Below, one piece after another: positions 1 through 7,992 of a DNA stretch of 64,000 bases. The DNA is taken from positions 237,152-301,151 of the forward strand of contig CAJTFK010000001.1 in NCBI GenBank assembly GCA_910575505.1. Direction: 5' to 3'. The position numbers and the translations under genes were made by a program. Below the pieces are notes generated by a model, which saw only the letters and a list, made by a program, of their open reading frames with translations, was not told the origin of the DNA and did not search any database. Positions within the stretch are counted from its first letter, which is position 1; each line of letters starts with the position of its first letter. Source of the DNA: Oscillospiraceae bacterium (lineage in GTDB: Bacteria; Bacillota; Clostridia; Oscillospirales; Oscillospiraceae).

Positions 1-1335
1 CCCCCAGTCCGCCGCCGCCGTGATGGCCTCCGTGCCGTAGCCGCAGCCGGCGTAGGCCGGGGCAATCCGGCAGCCAACCTCTGCGCCGCCCCGGCTGTCG
101 AACCCGTGGAGAACCGCCTCGCCAATCAGCTTCCCGTCCAGACGCACGGCAAACGTCACCATCTTACGGCTGTCGAAGTCGTGCCAGGCCTCCTTGATGA
201 AGCGGCCCGCGTCCTCCTCCACCTCGTGCGCAAACGGCACCTCCGCAGGCACGGCCCTGCCGTTCACATAGGTAAAGTCCCACCAGCGGTTCCACTCCCG
301 GTCCAGCACCAGGGCGTTGTAAGCGGAGGCATCCTCCATTGTCAAGGCGGAGAGGGTCAGGCGCTGGGTCTTCAGCTCCGGAATCTCCCCCACATGGCGG
401 TGCAGGGCGTTCTGAGGCACAAAGCAGTATTTGGGAGCCAGCTTCACCGGTCCATATTGGAGCTTGGAGGTCCTGAGCCCCTTATCCGCCGCGTCGTCCT
501 CCCGGTTGACCCACTGGCAGTCCCGGCCAAAGGCGTCCGCGAAGGCCTGGACAAAGGTGGGATACACCCCGGTGTAGGAATACAGCGCCTTTTCAATGTG
601 AATAATGAGGGTCTCGCCGCATTTCTCCGCCAGGGCCAGGGCAATCAGCTTGTCCCCGTCGAACATGCCCCCGGCCACAAACCAGGGCTTTCCCGCCATT
701 TTCAGCATGTCCTTGGCCCGATTCAGCTCCACCAGCGCCTTTTTGTTGTCCCCCTTGGGGAATTCCGCCTCGTAGTCCGCCCAGAACCGCTCAATCACAG
801 GGGCGTCCGCCGCCGTCAGCCGCCGGACCTCCGCGTCGGGCCACTGGGCCCGGAATTTCTTGATGTGGTTCCGCTGGCCGGAGTACCGCCGCCCCGCGAA
901 GAGCTGGAGATCCTTCCGGTCATAGATATAGTCCCGCCAGGTGCGGATGTCGCTGACCTGAACATAGGGATAGCGGGTCAGCAGCCGGGCCGCCTTGCAC
1001 TCCGGCACCACAGAGATTACCGGAACAGCTTCGTTTTCCAGGCAGTAGGCCTCAATGGCGTCCAGGGCGGCGTCCTCGTCCCCCTCGGGGCCGGGAACGG
1101 GATAGTCAAAGAGCCATTTTCCCTCGTCGGTGTTCCGCACCACCAGACAGCCGGCCACCTCCGCCCAGACCGGGTGATATTTGAAGCCCCACATGAGCTT
1201 CGTGCCCAGCGAATATTCGCACAGGCCGTAGTCGCAGTTCTCATAGTAGCTTCGCAAAGTCTCCAGACTGGAGATCCGGGTCTCCGGGCTGGAGCTCCGC
1301 TTCTTCTGTAACATTACCGGCTTAAAATCAATCAT
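1..1335 (-). CDS. DUF2156 + GNAT acetyltransferase fusion (3' end outside window)
   Basis: The visible 445 codons show two fused domains. Residues 1 to about 310 resemble DUF2156, a double GNAT-like fold related to the aminoacyl-transfer domain of lysylphosphatidylglycerol synthases; the block 'RNHIKKF' near residue 155 and 'NREDDAADKGLR' near 278 are typical. From about residue 318 a RimJ/RimL-type GNAT domain begins ('ELKTQRLTLSAL') and continues to the window edge with an acetyl-CoA-loop-like 'GCGYGTEAI'. The start ATG at 1335 is preceded by AGGAAAAGGACAGGG. The substrate is unknown; transfer of an acyl or aminoacyl group to a lipid, peptide or small molecule is inferred from the folds only. 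The C-terminus and the downstream gene are not visible. Confidence 0.8.
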   Translation of the reverse strand, partial: MIDFKPVMLQKKRSSSPETRISSLETLRSYYENCDYGLCEYSLGTKLMWGFKYHPVWAEVAGCLVVRNTDEGKWLFDYPVPGPEGDEDAALDAIEAYCLENEAVPVISVVPECKAARLLTRYPYVQVSDIRTWRDYIYDRKDLQLFAGRRYSGQRNHIKKFRAQWPDAEVRRLTAADAPVIERFWADYEAEFPKGDNKKALVELNRAKDMLKMAGKPWFVAGGMFDGDKLIALALAEKCGETLIIHIEKALYSYTGVYPTFVQAFADAFGRDCQWVNREDDAADKGLRTSKLQYGPVKLAPKYCFVPQNALHRHVGEIPELKTQRLTLSALTMEDASAYNALVLDREWNRWWDFTYVNGRAVPAEVPFAHEVEEDAGRFIKEAWHDFDSRKMVTFAVRLDGKLIGEAVLHGFDSRGGAEVGCRIAPAYAGCGYGTEAITAAADWG

Positions 1336-1510
1336 GATCTCGATCCCTGTCCTTTTCCTGTTCTCTTTGGTTTTCCGTATGCCTGTATATTTTAAACATT
1401 TTTTCGCTTTTTCTTCCGCCGCGCCGCCTCTGTCTCCGGCCTTCCGGCAGACCGCCTGTCCATCCCAGACGGACACCTTCCCCCACATCTGTGTATTTTT
1501 CCAGTTCTCC

Positions 1511-1539
1511 TTGACGCAATCGCGAAAATATAGTATATT
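1511..1539 (+). promoter_or_regulatory. sigma-A type promoter of the symporter gene
   Basis: TTGACG at 1511-1516, a 17-base spacer and TATATT at 1534-1539, followed 21 bases later by the ribosome binding site TAGGAG. The segment is AT-rich within a GC-rich window. Confidence 0.65.
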
Positions 1540-1575
1540 TTACTTACATTATAGAATGGATAGGAGATGAAAGCA

Positions 1576-3150
1576 ATGGGAAATGGGAATGAAAGAGGCT
1601 CCTGGGGGAGCAACATCGGCTTTCTGATGGCGGCGATCGGCTCCGCTGTCGGCCTGGGCAACATCTGGGGCTTTCCCTATAAAATGGGCAAGTCCGGCGG
1701 CTTTACCTTCCTGATCATCTACTTGCTGCTGGCAATCTTCGTGGGCTTCAGCATCATGATGGCGGAACTGGCCATGGGCCGCAACACCGGCAAGGGCACC
1801 ATCGGGGCGTACCACGCCCTGTCCGGACGCTTCAAGTGGGTAGGCTGGCTGGCGGTGTTCTCCCCCTTCGTAATCCTCAGCTTTTACACGGTTCTGGGAG
1901 GCTACTGCATTGAGTATATGTCTCTGAACCTCAGCAACCTGGCCTTTGCCGGGGCGGAGGTCAAGACGGGCTCGGACCTCTTCGGGGCCATGCTGACCAA
2001 CCCCTTCGGCTGCGTCATGTTCACGTTCCTCTTCATGATTATCTGCTACCTCATCAACCGGGGCGGCATCTCCGGGGGCATTGAGAAGTTCAACAATGTG
2101 GGTATGCCGGCCCTGTTCGTGATGCTCTGCATCATCATCATCCGGTCCCTGACCCTGCCCGGCGCCATGGAGGGCGTGAAGTTCATGTTCCTTCCTGGCT
2201 ACGCGGTGCAGGCGGGCTTTATTGAGGAGGCCCCGGGCCTGATCTCCGTGCTGGCCACCGCCGGCGGGCAGATGTTCTTCTCCCTGTCTCTGGCCATGGG
2301 CATCACCATCACCTACGGCTCCTATATGAAGAAGTCGCAGAATATTGTGAAGAACTCCGTGGTGGTGGTCTTTGCGGACACCCTGGTGGCCATCATGGCG
2401 GGCATCGCCGTCATCCCCGCCGCCGTGGCGACCTACGGCCCCAGCGCCACCCTCAGCGGCCCCAAGCTGCTGTTCATCACCCTTCAGGACGTGTTCCAGG
2501 CCATGGGCGCCGTGGGCCCCCTGTTCGGCGTGATTTTCTATCTGCTGGTGCTGATCGCCGCCATTTCCTCCGCCATCGCCCTCATTGAGGTGGTGGTCAC
2601 CTTCCTGCTGGACCACGCGGAAACCAAGGGCAGGCAGGGCAACCGTCCTAAAACCGTGTTCTGGGTGTGCTTCGCCGTCATGGTGGAGGCCGCCATTGTG
2701 GCCCTGGACGGCCTGGGCAGCAACGTGGATGCCGCAGGCAAGGCTTTGTTTGTACCCGTACCCTTCCAGTCCATCGTCATCGGTCCCTGGAATGACAACT
2801 GGCTGGACTTCATGGATATGATGTCCGAGGGCATCGCCATGCCCGCCGGCGCGCTGCTGATGAGCATTATGATTGGCTGGGAGATTGGCGTCAAGCCCAT
2901 CACCGACGAGATTCACCACGGCGCGGAGCAGATTCACTGGCTGAACAGGTTCATGCAGTTCTGCCTGATGTTTATTGTGCCCATCGCCATGGCCTTCATC
3001 CTGGGCGGTCAGATCGGCGATTTCTTCACCACCGACGCGGAGACCCAGGGCCAGACCATCTATTATATCGGCTATGCCGTGGGCGCGGTCATCCTGATTG
3101 TATCCTGGTTTGTGGCCTTCACCTCTCCCAAGCGGAAGGAACGGCTGTAA
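1576..3150 (+). CDS. Neurotransmitter:sodium symporter (NSS/SNF) family transporter
   Basis: A 524-residue polytopic membrane protein of the NSS family (LeuT fold), which couples sodium entry to uptake of amino acids or related amines. The TM1 signature reads 'AIGSAVGLGNIWGFPY'. The position that carries the gating arginine in LeuT-like proteins (W/L-R-F-P) is glycine here. About 11 to 12 hydrophobic segments follow, with a Lys/Arg-rich tail ('SPKRKERL'). An ATG at 1567 directly abuts the TAGGAG site, so the ATG at 1576, nine bases from it, is the better start. The gene is monocistronic, between its own promoter and terminator. The substrate cannot be read from sequence; hydrophobic amino acids are usual for bacterial members. 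Confidence 0.9.
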   Translation: MGNGNERGSWGSNIGFLMAAIGSAVGLGNIWGFPYKMGKSGGFTFLIIYLLLAIFVGFSIMMAELAMGRNTGKGTIGAYHALSGRFKWVGWLAVFSPFVILSFYTVLGGYCIEYMSLNLSNLAFAGAEVKTGSDLFGAMLTNPFGCVMFTFLFMIICYLINRGGISGGIEKFNNVGMPALFVMLCIIIIRSLTLPGAMEGVKFMFLPGYAVQAGFIEEAPGLISVLATAGGQMFFSLSLAMGITITYGSYMKKSQNIVKNSVVVVFADTLVAIMAGIAVIPAAVATYGPSATLSGPKLLFITLQDVFQAMGAVGPLFGVIFYLLVLIAAISSAIALIEVVVTFLLDHAETKGRQGNRPKTVFWVCFAVMVEAAIVALDGLGSNVDAAGKALFVPVPFQSIVIGPWNDNWLDFMDMMSEGIAMPAGALLMSIMIGWEIGVKPITDEIHHGAEQIHWLNRFMQFCLMFIVPIAMAFILGGQIGDFFTTDAETQGQTIYYIGYAVGAVILIVSWFVAFTSPKRKERL

Positions 3151-3183
3151 GCCTCCTGAACAGAACCCCATGGAACCATGAAA

Positions 3184-3214
3184 CGGGCGGAGCTTCGGCT
3201 CCGCTCGTTTTTTT
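3184..3214 (+). terminator. Rho-independent terminator of the symporter gene
   Basis: A ten-pair stem (CGGGCGGAGC / GCTCCGCTCG, one G-T pair) around a TTCG loop, followed by seven T residues. Confidence 0.9.
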
Positions 3215-3308
3215 GCTTTTTTGATTTTTAGTGCCTTTGGGTCTTTTCGACCTCTACCACTATACCAAATTCCCCGGAAATTGCAAGCCCCGCCTTGCCA
3301 GGGAACGT

Positions 3309-3478
3309 ATCCCCTCACGCATTTTATTACAGGACCATGATGTAGGGGAGGGGCTCTGTCCCCTCCCGTTCTTCCGGGCGCTCCATGCTTTCGGAGGACG
3401 GAACAGAGCCCGGCCCCCACATCAGGCCGCTCAACGGGGCGGCCTCTACAAGATAAAATCTGCCAGCAGGACATTCCC
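3309..3478 (+). repeat. Interspersed hairpin repeat, family III, copy 1
   Basis: Occupies most of the gene-free stretch 3215-3538. It starts near 'ACAGGACCATGATG', contains a GGGGAGGGG..CCCCTCCC hairpin and the phrase 'ACAGAGCCCGGCCCC', and ends with 'AAAATCTGCCAGCAGGACAT'. Related copies lie at about 18773-18893 (same orientation) and 37878-37985 (opposite orientation). No coding signal is seen. Probably a non-autonomous mobile or REP-like element. Confidence 0.65.
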
Positions 3479-3538
3479 CCTTGCCGGTTTTTTGCTTCCG
3501 CCCGGCGTTTTTTTGGTACCGCCCTTCGGCGGTCTTTT

Positions 3539-3937
3539 TTATTGGAAGCCCTCCAGGGCCTGCCGCTCCCTCTGCAATTCCCGATAGAGCCGGGCGGCGG
3601 TCCAGCTCCGGTTCCGCTCCGTGAGTACAGCCTTGACGCAGCCCGCCCCGGCGGCCCTCAGGGCCGGCAGCAGGGCATCCAGCTCCCCGTCCAGACCGCA
3701 GAGCACCAGCATCTGCCCGGCGGCGTCTCCGGCAGTCCCAGCCTCCGGACAGGGGCCTTTTTCCGCCAGCTCCCCCAGGGTCTGACCCCAGCAGTCCCGG
3801 GGCACTGCCGCTGTCTCCGCCCCAAAGGACCGGGCAGCCGCCTCCACTGCCAGAATCATCCGCAGGTCCTCAAAGCCAAAGAGGAGTATCTTTTTGACGC
3901 TCTCCGTCTTCTTCAGAGCCTTTTTGTTCTTCTTCAT
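3539..3937 (-). CDS. DUF3783 domain protein
   Basis: A 132-residue protein with a basic N-terminal stretch (MKKNKKALKKTESVKK) followed by a DUF3783-like domain: 'ILLFGFEDLRMILAVEAAA' at the start and 'ELDALLPALRAAGAGCVKAVLTE' then 'NRSW' toward the end. Proteins of this family are small, common in clostridia and of unknown function; no catalytic motif is apparent. The start has GGAAGG eight bases upstream. It lies downstream of the Nudix gene on the same strand with a 34-base gap, so the two may be co-transcribed. Confidence 0.7.
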   Translation of the reverse strand: MKKNKKALKKTESVKKILLFGFEDLRMILAVEAAARSFGAETAAVPRDCWGQTLGELAEKGPCPEAGTAGDAAGQMLVLCGLDGELDALLPALRAAGAGCVKAVLTERNRSWTAARLYRELQRERQALEGFQ

Positions 3938-3971
3938 GGTCCATGCCTTCCATTTTTGAATTCCGCCCCGG

Positions 3972-4442
3972 TCAGCGGTCCAGCTCTTTTCCGTTCAGAA
4001 CGGCCTGAATCAGCCGCTCCCCCTCATAGCGGAGCTTCAGCGAGAAAAAAGCTGCCTCTGTCTCCAGCAGATCCAGGAAAATCCTGTCCCCCTCCCACAT
4101 GGTCAGAGACAGCAGCGCCGTTTTTTCTATCCAGGCCAGTTCCCCCTCGTCGCAGGGATGAGGCTCCCCCGTCCAGGCCGTGGCGGTGAAGAGATGCATG
4201 TATTCCGTGGGGGCCTGGTCAGATACAAAGGTCACCAGCCCCCGATAGCGGTAGTCCGTCAGGGTCAGCCCCGTTTCCTCCCGGCACTCCCGTAGGATGC
4301 AGTCCTCGGGACTCTCTCCCTCCTGAAATTTACCGCCCACGCCAATCCACTTTCCCTGATTCAGGTCTCGTTCTTTTTTTACCCGGTGGAGCATCAGGTA
4401 TTCCCCGTCCCGCTCCAGATAGCACAGTGTTGAGTGCAGCAT
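3972..4442 (-). CDS. Nudix hydrolase (MutT-type)
   Basis: A 156-residue Nudix protein. The box G-x5-E-x7-REUxEExGU is complete: G37, E43, R51-E52, E55-E56 and G58-L59, giving the metal-binding pyrophosphohydrolase site. The N-terminus 'TLCYLERDGEYLMLHRVKK' matches clostridial 8-oxo-dGTP diphosphatase-like proteins, so nucleotide-pool sanitation is the likely role, but substrate range is not readable from sequence. The frame stays open upstream to 4496, but the ATG at 4442 has AAAGGAG ten bases before it and starts the conserved domain at once. Confidence 0.85.
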   Translation of the reverse strand: MLHSTLCYLERDGEYLMLHRVKKERDLNQGKWIGVGGKFQEGESPEDCILRECREETGLTLTDYRYRGLVTFVSDQAPTEYMHLFTATAWTGEPHPCDEGELAWIEKTALLSLTMWEGDRIFLDLLETEAAFFSLKLRYEGERLIQAVLNGKELDR

Positions 4443-4679
4443 CCGTCCGTTTCTCCTTTCTCCGTCATGGCTCCCCATCATTATACCCTCATCCACCCCA
4501 AAGGGAAAGGCCGAATTTTTCCCGCCTCCCGAAAGGCGGACCGGTCCCCTGATAAAACGGAAGCATCCTCCGGTTTTCCGGCAGAGGCCGGCCTCTGTCC
4601 CGGCCCATCAATCGGAAGCCGGCACAATTGGGAAAACGGGTGGGCGCAGAGGCCTGCACCCACGCCTTATTCACCTGAT

Positions 4680-4785
4680 ATCGTCAACGCAAAAGGCCGT
4701 ACATGCGGCCCGATGCGCTGCATAGCTGCGCTTCGCTGAAAAGAATCCAATGGATTCTTTTCAACTGCGCCGGCTATAAAATGCG
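4680..4785 (+). repeat. Interspersed hairpin repeat, family II, copy 1
   Basis: Part of the 476-base gene-free stretch 4443-4918. It begins 'GTCAACGCA' and holds the hairpin GAAAAGAATCC / GGATTCTTTTC followed by 'CTGCGCCGGC' and 'ATAA'. The same order of blocks recurs at 26209-26368. The rest of the stretch (4443-4679 and 4786-4903) shows no gene or other signal I can support. Confidence 0.6.
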
Positions 4786-4918
4786 TAAGCGGACGCGCCT
4801 GATTTCAACAAACCCCTTTACAAATCAGAACGATTGTTCTATACTGAAGGCAGAAACCCGGCGGTCCGCGGAGCGCCGGGTCCGAAAACCGGTCTGCCGG
4901 GAGAAAGGAGGTCCCGCC

Positions 4919-5428
4919 ATGCCCCAACGGCTGACCAGCTGCTGTTTCACCGGCCACCGCCCCGAAAAGCTCCCCTGGCGGTATGACGAAAGGGACCCCC
5001 GCTGCCGGGACCTGAAGCGCCGCATTGCCGATGCGGCGGAATCTGCCTATCAAACCGGCTTCCGCCATTTCCTCTGCGGCATGGCTCTGGGCTGCGATCT
5101 CTTTTTCTGCGAGGCAGTTCTGGCCCTTCGGGAAACCTGCCCCGGCATCACGCTGGAGGCGGCCATCCCCTGTCCCGGTCAGGACGGCGCCTGGCCTCCG
5201 GACCAGCGGGCCCGCTATGCCCGCCTGGTGGCGGCCTGCGACTTTGAGACCCTGGTCTCCTCCAGCTACACGCCCTACTGTATGCAGCGCCGGGACCGCT
5301 ACATGGTGAACCACGCTTCCCTGCTGATTGCGGTGTTCAGCGGCAGTCCCGGCGGCACCCGCTACACGATGGATTACGCCATGAGACGGGGGTTGACCAT
5401 TGTGGACCTGCCTGTCACGGCAGAGTAG
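4919..5428 (+). CDS. SLOG-superfamily (DUF1273-like) protein
   Basis: A 169-residue protein with the Rossmann-like SLOG fold typical of DUF1273/YpsA: 'CCFTGHRPEKLPWRYDE' at the N-terminus, 'FLCGMALGCDLFFCEAVLAL' in the middle and 'GSPGGTRYTMDYAMRRG' near the end, the last resembling the nucleotide-binding loop of the fold. SLOG domains are thought to bind nucleotides or nucleotide-derived ligands; the cellular role of stand-alone members is not established. The ATG at 4919 follows AAAGGAGG by seven bases; the same frame is open upstream but that part has no conserved content. It is followed 71 bases later by gpr, with no obvious terminator between them. Confidence 0.8.
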   Translation: MPQRLTSCCFTGHRPEKLPWRYDERDPRCRDLKRRIADAAESAYQTGFRHFLCGMALGCDLFFCEAVLALRETCPGITLEAAIPCPGQDGAWPPDQRARYARLVAACDFETLVSSSYTPYCMQRRDRYMVNHASLLIAVFSGSPGGTRYTMDYAMRRGLTIVDLPVTAE

Positions 5429-5499
5429 CGCCGCCTTTGTATATTGCGCCCTCAAACGCGGAACTCTATAGGCGAATGCTTTGAGGGGAGGAGCGCTCT

Positions 5500-6396
5500 A
5501 TGTTCACAAAACGTACAGACCTGGCCCTGGAGGCCCGGGAACTCTGGCAGGAATCAGCCGAAAAAACCACCCGCCTCACCGGCGTGAAGGCCAGCAAGCA
5601 AAAAGAGGAGGGCTACCCGGTGACCCGGGTGGATATCCTGGACCATCGGGGCGAGGAAGCCCTGGGCAAGCCCCAGGGCAGTTATCTCACCATTGATCTC
5701 AGCAGCTTCTGGCAGCGAAAGGCGGACTTTTTCGAGCGGGCCGTCCGGGCTGTGGGCGGTCAGCTGAAGGCCATGCTGCCGGCGGAGGGTCCCGCCCTGG
5801 TGGTGGGTCTGGGAAACAGGGCTATGACGCCGGACGCCGTGGGCCCCCTGTCTCTGGACAGTGTACTGGTCACACGGCACCTGGTGTCCGCCATGCCCAG
5901 GCACTTCGCCGGCTTCCGCCCTGTGGCGGCCTTCCGGACGGGCGTGCTGGGCCTCACCGGCGTGGAGTCCGCCGAGACGGTGCGGGGCCTGGCGGCAGAG
6001 GTGAAGCCCGCCCTGATTATCGCCGTGGACGCCCTGGCGGCCCGGCGGGTGAACCGGATGTGCACCACAGTCCAGCTCACCGACACCGGCATTGTCCCCG
6101 GCTCCGGCGTGGGGAACCACCGGGCGGCGCTGAACCGGGAGACCCTTGGCGTCCCGGTTCTCTCCATCGGCGTTCCCACTGTGGTGGACGCCGCCACCCT
6201 GGCGGCGGACCTGCTGGAGGAGGCGGGCATCCCGGAGCTGGACGAAACCCGCCTCCGCCACGGAAAGGCCCCTTTGATGGTCACCACCCGGGACATCGAC
6301 CAGCAGGTCCGGGAGCTGAGCAGGGTTGTGGGCTATGGCATTAACTGGGCCCTTCAGGACCTGGAGATCGAGGAGATGAACGCCCTCCTGGCCTGA
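5500..6396 (+). CDS. gpr: Germination protease GPR
   Basis: A 298-residue member of peptidase family A25, made in the forespore as a zymogen and responsible for degrading small acid-soluble spore proteins during germination. The N-terminus 'MFTKRTDLALEARELW' contains the propeptide region, and the core motifs 'VVGLGNRAMTPDAVGPLS', 'RTGVLGLTGVESAE', 'IIAVDALAARR' and 'TDTGIVPGSGVGNHR' are all present. It is slightly shorter than the Bacillus enzyme. The ribosome site GGGGAGGAG precedes the ATG. No convincing sigma-G promoter was seen upstream. The gene ends at a strong terminator. Its presence shows that the organism sporulates or descends from a spore-former. Confidence 0.95.
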   Translation: MFTKRTDLALEARELWQESAEKTTRLTGVKASKQKEEGYPVTRVDILDHRGEEALGKPQGSYLTIDLSSFWQRKADFFERAVRAVGGQLKAMLPAEGPALVVGLGNRAMTPDAVGPLSLDSVLVTRHLVSAMPRHFAGFRPVAAFRTGVLGLTGVESAETVRGLAAEVKPALIIAVDALAARRVNRMCTTVQLTDTGIVPGSGVGNHRAALNRETLGVPVLSIGVPTVVDAATLAADLLEEAGIPELDETRLRHGKAPLMVTTRDIDQQVRELSRVVGYGINWALQDLEIEEMNALLA

Positions 6397-6405
6397 GCGG
6401 CATCA

Positions 6406-6435
6406 AAAAATATCTAAAAATATCTAAAAATATCT
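6406..6435. repeat. Three tandem copies of AAAAATATCT
   Basis: Exact ten-base units at 6406, 6416 and 6426, followed by five more A residues that run into the gpr terminator. On the minus strand these form T-rich tracts. Confidence 0.9.
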
Positions 6436-6439
6436 AAAA

Positions 6440-6472
6440 ACACGGGCGTCCGGTGGGCGCCCGTGTTTTTTT
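6440..6472 (+). terminator. Rho-independent terminator of gpr
   Basis: Stem CACGGGCG / CGCCCGTG with a nine-base loop, followed by seven T residues. An A-rich tract on the 5' side suggests it could also work for transcripts arriving from the minus strand. Confidence 0.9.
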
Positions 6473-6485
6473 AAGCTCCTGAATT

Positions 6486-6634
6486 CAAAACCGTTGAACA
6501 CCGTCTGAGCGGTTTTCCCAGCCAACCCGCGCCGGTCTCCCCTGCAATCCGTCAGGACTGCCGCAGGCCACGAAAAATCTCCCTGTCCGGCGGGAAACAT
6601 CCCCGCCCGTCCGGCGCCCCCCGGCTATGAAGGT
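6486..6634 (+). repeat. Interspersed repeat, family I, copy A
   Basis: About 150 bases starting 'ACCGTTGAACACCGTCTGAGC' style, with internal GGCGGG/CCCGCC pairing, and ending 'CCCCGGCTATGAAGGTTCTTA'-like sequence. The order of blocks matches 53188-53338 (same orientation) and 56024-56177 (opposite orientation). It abuts the rnc stop codon. Confidence 0.65.
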
Positions 6635-6636
6635 TC

Positions 6637-7338
6637 TTATTCCGCCCCCATGTCTTCCAGGGCCTTGCGGGCGGCGGACTGCTCCGCCTCTTTTTTGCTG
6701 TGGCCGGAGCCGCTTCCGATGGGCGACCCATTCAGCAGAACTTCGGCGGAAAAAGTCTTGGCGTGGTCCGGCCCCTGTTCTCCCACCATGCGGTAAGTCA
6801 GCACCTGGTCCACCTGCCTCTGTACCCGCTCCTGCAAGGCGGTCTTGTAGTCCCGGCGGCGCTCCTCCACCTCTTCCTCCCGCTCCGCGTCCAGGAGACA
6901 GCGGTGAATCAGCGCCGACGCGGCGGCGATGCCTCCATCCAGATAGACGGCGGCAAAGACGGCCTCGGTGGCGTCCGCCAGAATGGAAGTCCGGGTCCGG
7001 CCGCCGCCGGCTTCTTCTCCCCGGCCCAGCTTCAAGTAGCGGCCCAGGTCCAGCTGCCGCGCCACCTCGTACAGGCTCTGCTCGCACACAAGAGCCGCCC
7101 GGATGCGGGTCAGGTCCCCCTCCGGCAAATCCGGATGCTGGGCAAAGAGCCATTCCGCCGACACGAAGCCCAAAACAGAGTCCCCCAGGAATTCCAGGCG
7201 CTCGTTGCTGGAGAGCCCGGCAGTCCGGTGCTCATTGGCATAGGAGCTGTGGCAGAGTGCCTCCTCCAGAAGGGCCGGGTCATGGAAGTCATAATTCAGT
7301 TTTTCTTCCAGCTTTTCCAGTTTTTCCAATTCCAGCAT
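6637..7338 (-). CDS. rnc: Ribonuclease III
   Basis: A 233-residue endonuclease that cleaves double-stranded RNA, including rRNA precursors. The family signature 'NERLEFLGDSV' is at residues 45-55; the metal-binding acidic residues are visible at D53 and in 'ADATEAVFAAVYLDGG' (D122, E125). The C-terminal third is a double-stranded RNA-binding domain ending 'GHSKKEAEQSAARKALEDM'. The N-terminus is slightly repetitive (MLELEKLEKLEEKL). It follows acpP on the same strand, as in many Firmicutes, but the usual downstream smc/ftsY genes are not here; a repeat and gpr follow instead. Confidence 0.96.
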   Translation of the reverse strand: MLELEKLEKLEEKLNYDFHDPALLEEALCHSSYANEHRTAGLSSNERLEFLGDSVLGFVSAEWLFAQHPDLPEGDLTRIRAALVCEQSLYEVARQLDLGRYLKLGRGEEAGGGRTRTSILADATEAVFAAVYLDGGIAAASALIHRCLLDAEREEEVEERRRDYKTALQERVQRQVDQVLTYRMVGEQGPDHAKTFSAEVLLNGSPIGSGSGHSKKEAEQSAARKALEDMGAE

Positions 7339-7614
7339 GATGGTCCTCTCTGAAAGTCCGGAGACGCCGCCCCAGGGCGGCGTCTGAGACTGTCGGTCAT
7401 ACGCGGCTTCTTCTCACTTCGGAAAGGAGAAGGAAACCTGTCAGGGGTTCCCTTCGTCTGCAGTCAGGAAGCTTCCAGAATCGTTCTCAGGGTTTTGAAA
7501 CCCTGGCCCACTCTGCCGAACGGGCTTTTTCGACTTGGCTTTTCGTCCTGGCTCTTCCGGCAGAGTGAGCGCTGCTCCGGGGCGGTGCCTCCGGGCTTTT
7601 TCAACTATCAAGTA
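7339..7614. other. rnc-acpP spacer with long inverted repeats
   Basis: No coding signal. A GC-rich hairpin (GACGCCGCCC / GGGCGGCGTC) lies near 7368-7391. A perfect ten-base inverted pair, CACTCTGCCG at 7509-7518 and CGGCAGAGTG at 7558-7567, encloses T-rich sequence. On the minus strand these lie just after acpP and may terminate transcripts or stabilise the short abundant acpP message; that role is inferred. Confidence 0.5.
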
Positions 7615-7863
7615 TTATTTATTGAGCCTGCCGGCGATGTAGTTCACCGCGTCGCCCACCGTTTTCAGAGCGCTCAGCTCCTCTTCCTCGATTTCGCCGA
7701 CCTCAAACTCCTCTTCCATGGCCATGACCAGTTCCACCAGATCCACGGAGTCAGCTCCCAGGTCGCCCTCAAAGGCGGTGTCCATGGTGATCTCCTCGGC
7801 ATCCTTGGCGAACTGCTCCGCTACGAGGTTCTGCAAAACCTGAAAAATCTCTTCGTTTGACAT
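7615..7863 (-). CDS. acpP: Acyl carrier protein
   Basis: An 82-residue acidic carrier protein of fatty-acid synthesis. The phosphopantetheine attachment serine is S39 in 'GADSVDLVEL'. The frame is open to a GTG at 7875, but that codon overlaps the ribosome site GAGGAG; the ATG at 7863, eleven bases downstream of GGAG, is preferred. It sits between plsX and rnc on the same strand, a common arrangement linking phospholipid acyl supply to fatty-acid synthesis. Confidence 0.95.
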   Translation of the reverse strand: MSNEEIFQVLQNLVAEQFAKDAEEITMDTAFEGDLGADSVDLVELVMAMEEEFEVGEIEEEELSALKTVGDAVNYIAGRLNK

Positions 7864-7992
7864 TGCTTGCTTCACTCCTCAGGAAATTTTGGGGACGTCC
7901 CCCTGCATATTGTCACGAGCCCATCATACGCAACTGCCGCCTCTCTGTCAAGAGGCATCCACCACATTTTGTCTAAATCTCTTCCGGTGGGC

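Noticed and set aside
1549..3474. 641-codon minus-strand open frame opposite the symporter
   Set aside because: Composition (His, Gly, Gln-rich) is typical of antisense frames, and it crosses the symporter terminator and a repeat. The plus-strand symporter is unmistakable.
5429..5499. Sigma-G promoter for gpr
   Set aside because: A GTATA-like and a CTATA-like element exist, but the spacing (about 20 bases) and the -10 sequence do not fit the sigma-G consensus, so no promoter was annotated.
6406..6435. Tandem decamers as a CRISPR or satellite array
   Set aside because: Only three 10-base units without spacers, merging into the A tract of a terminator; simple slippage is enough.
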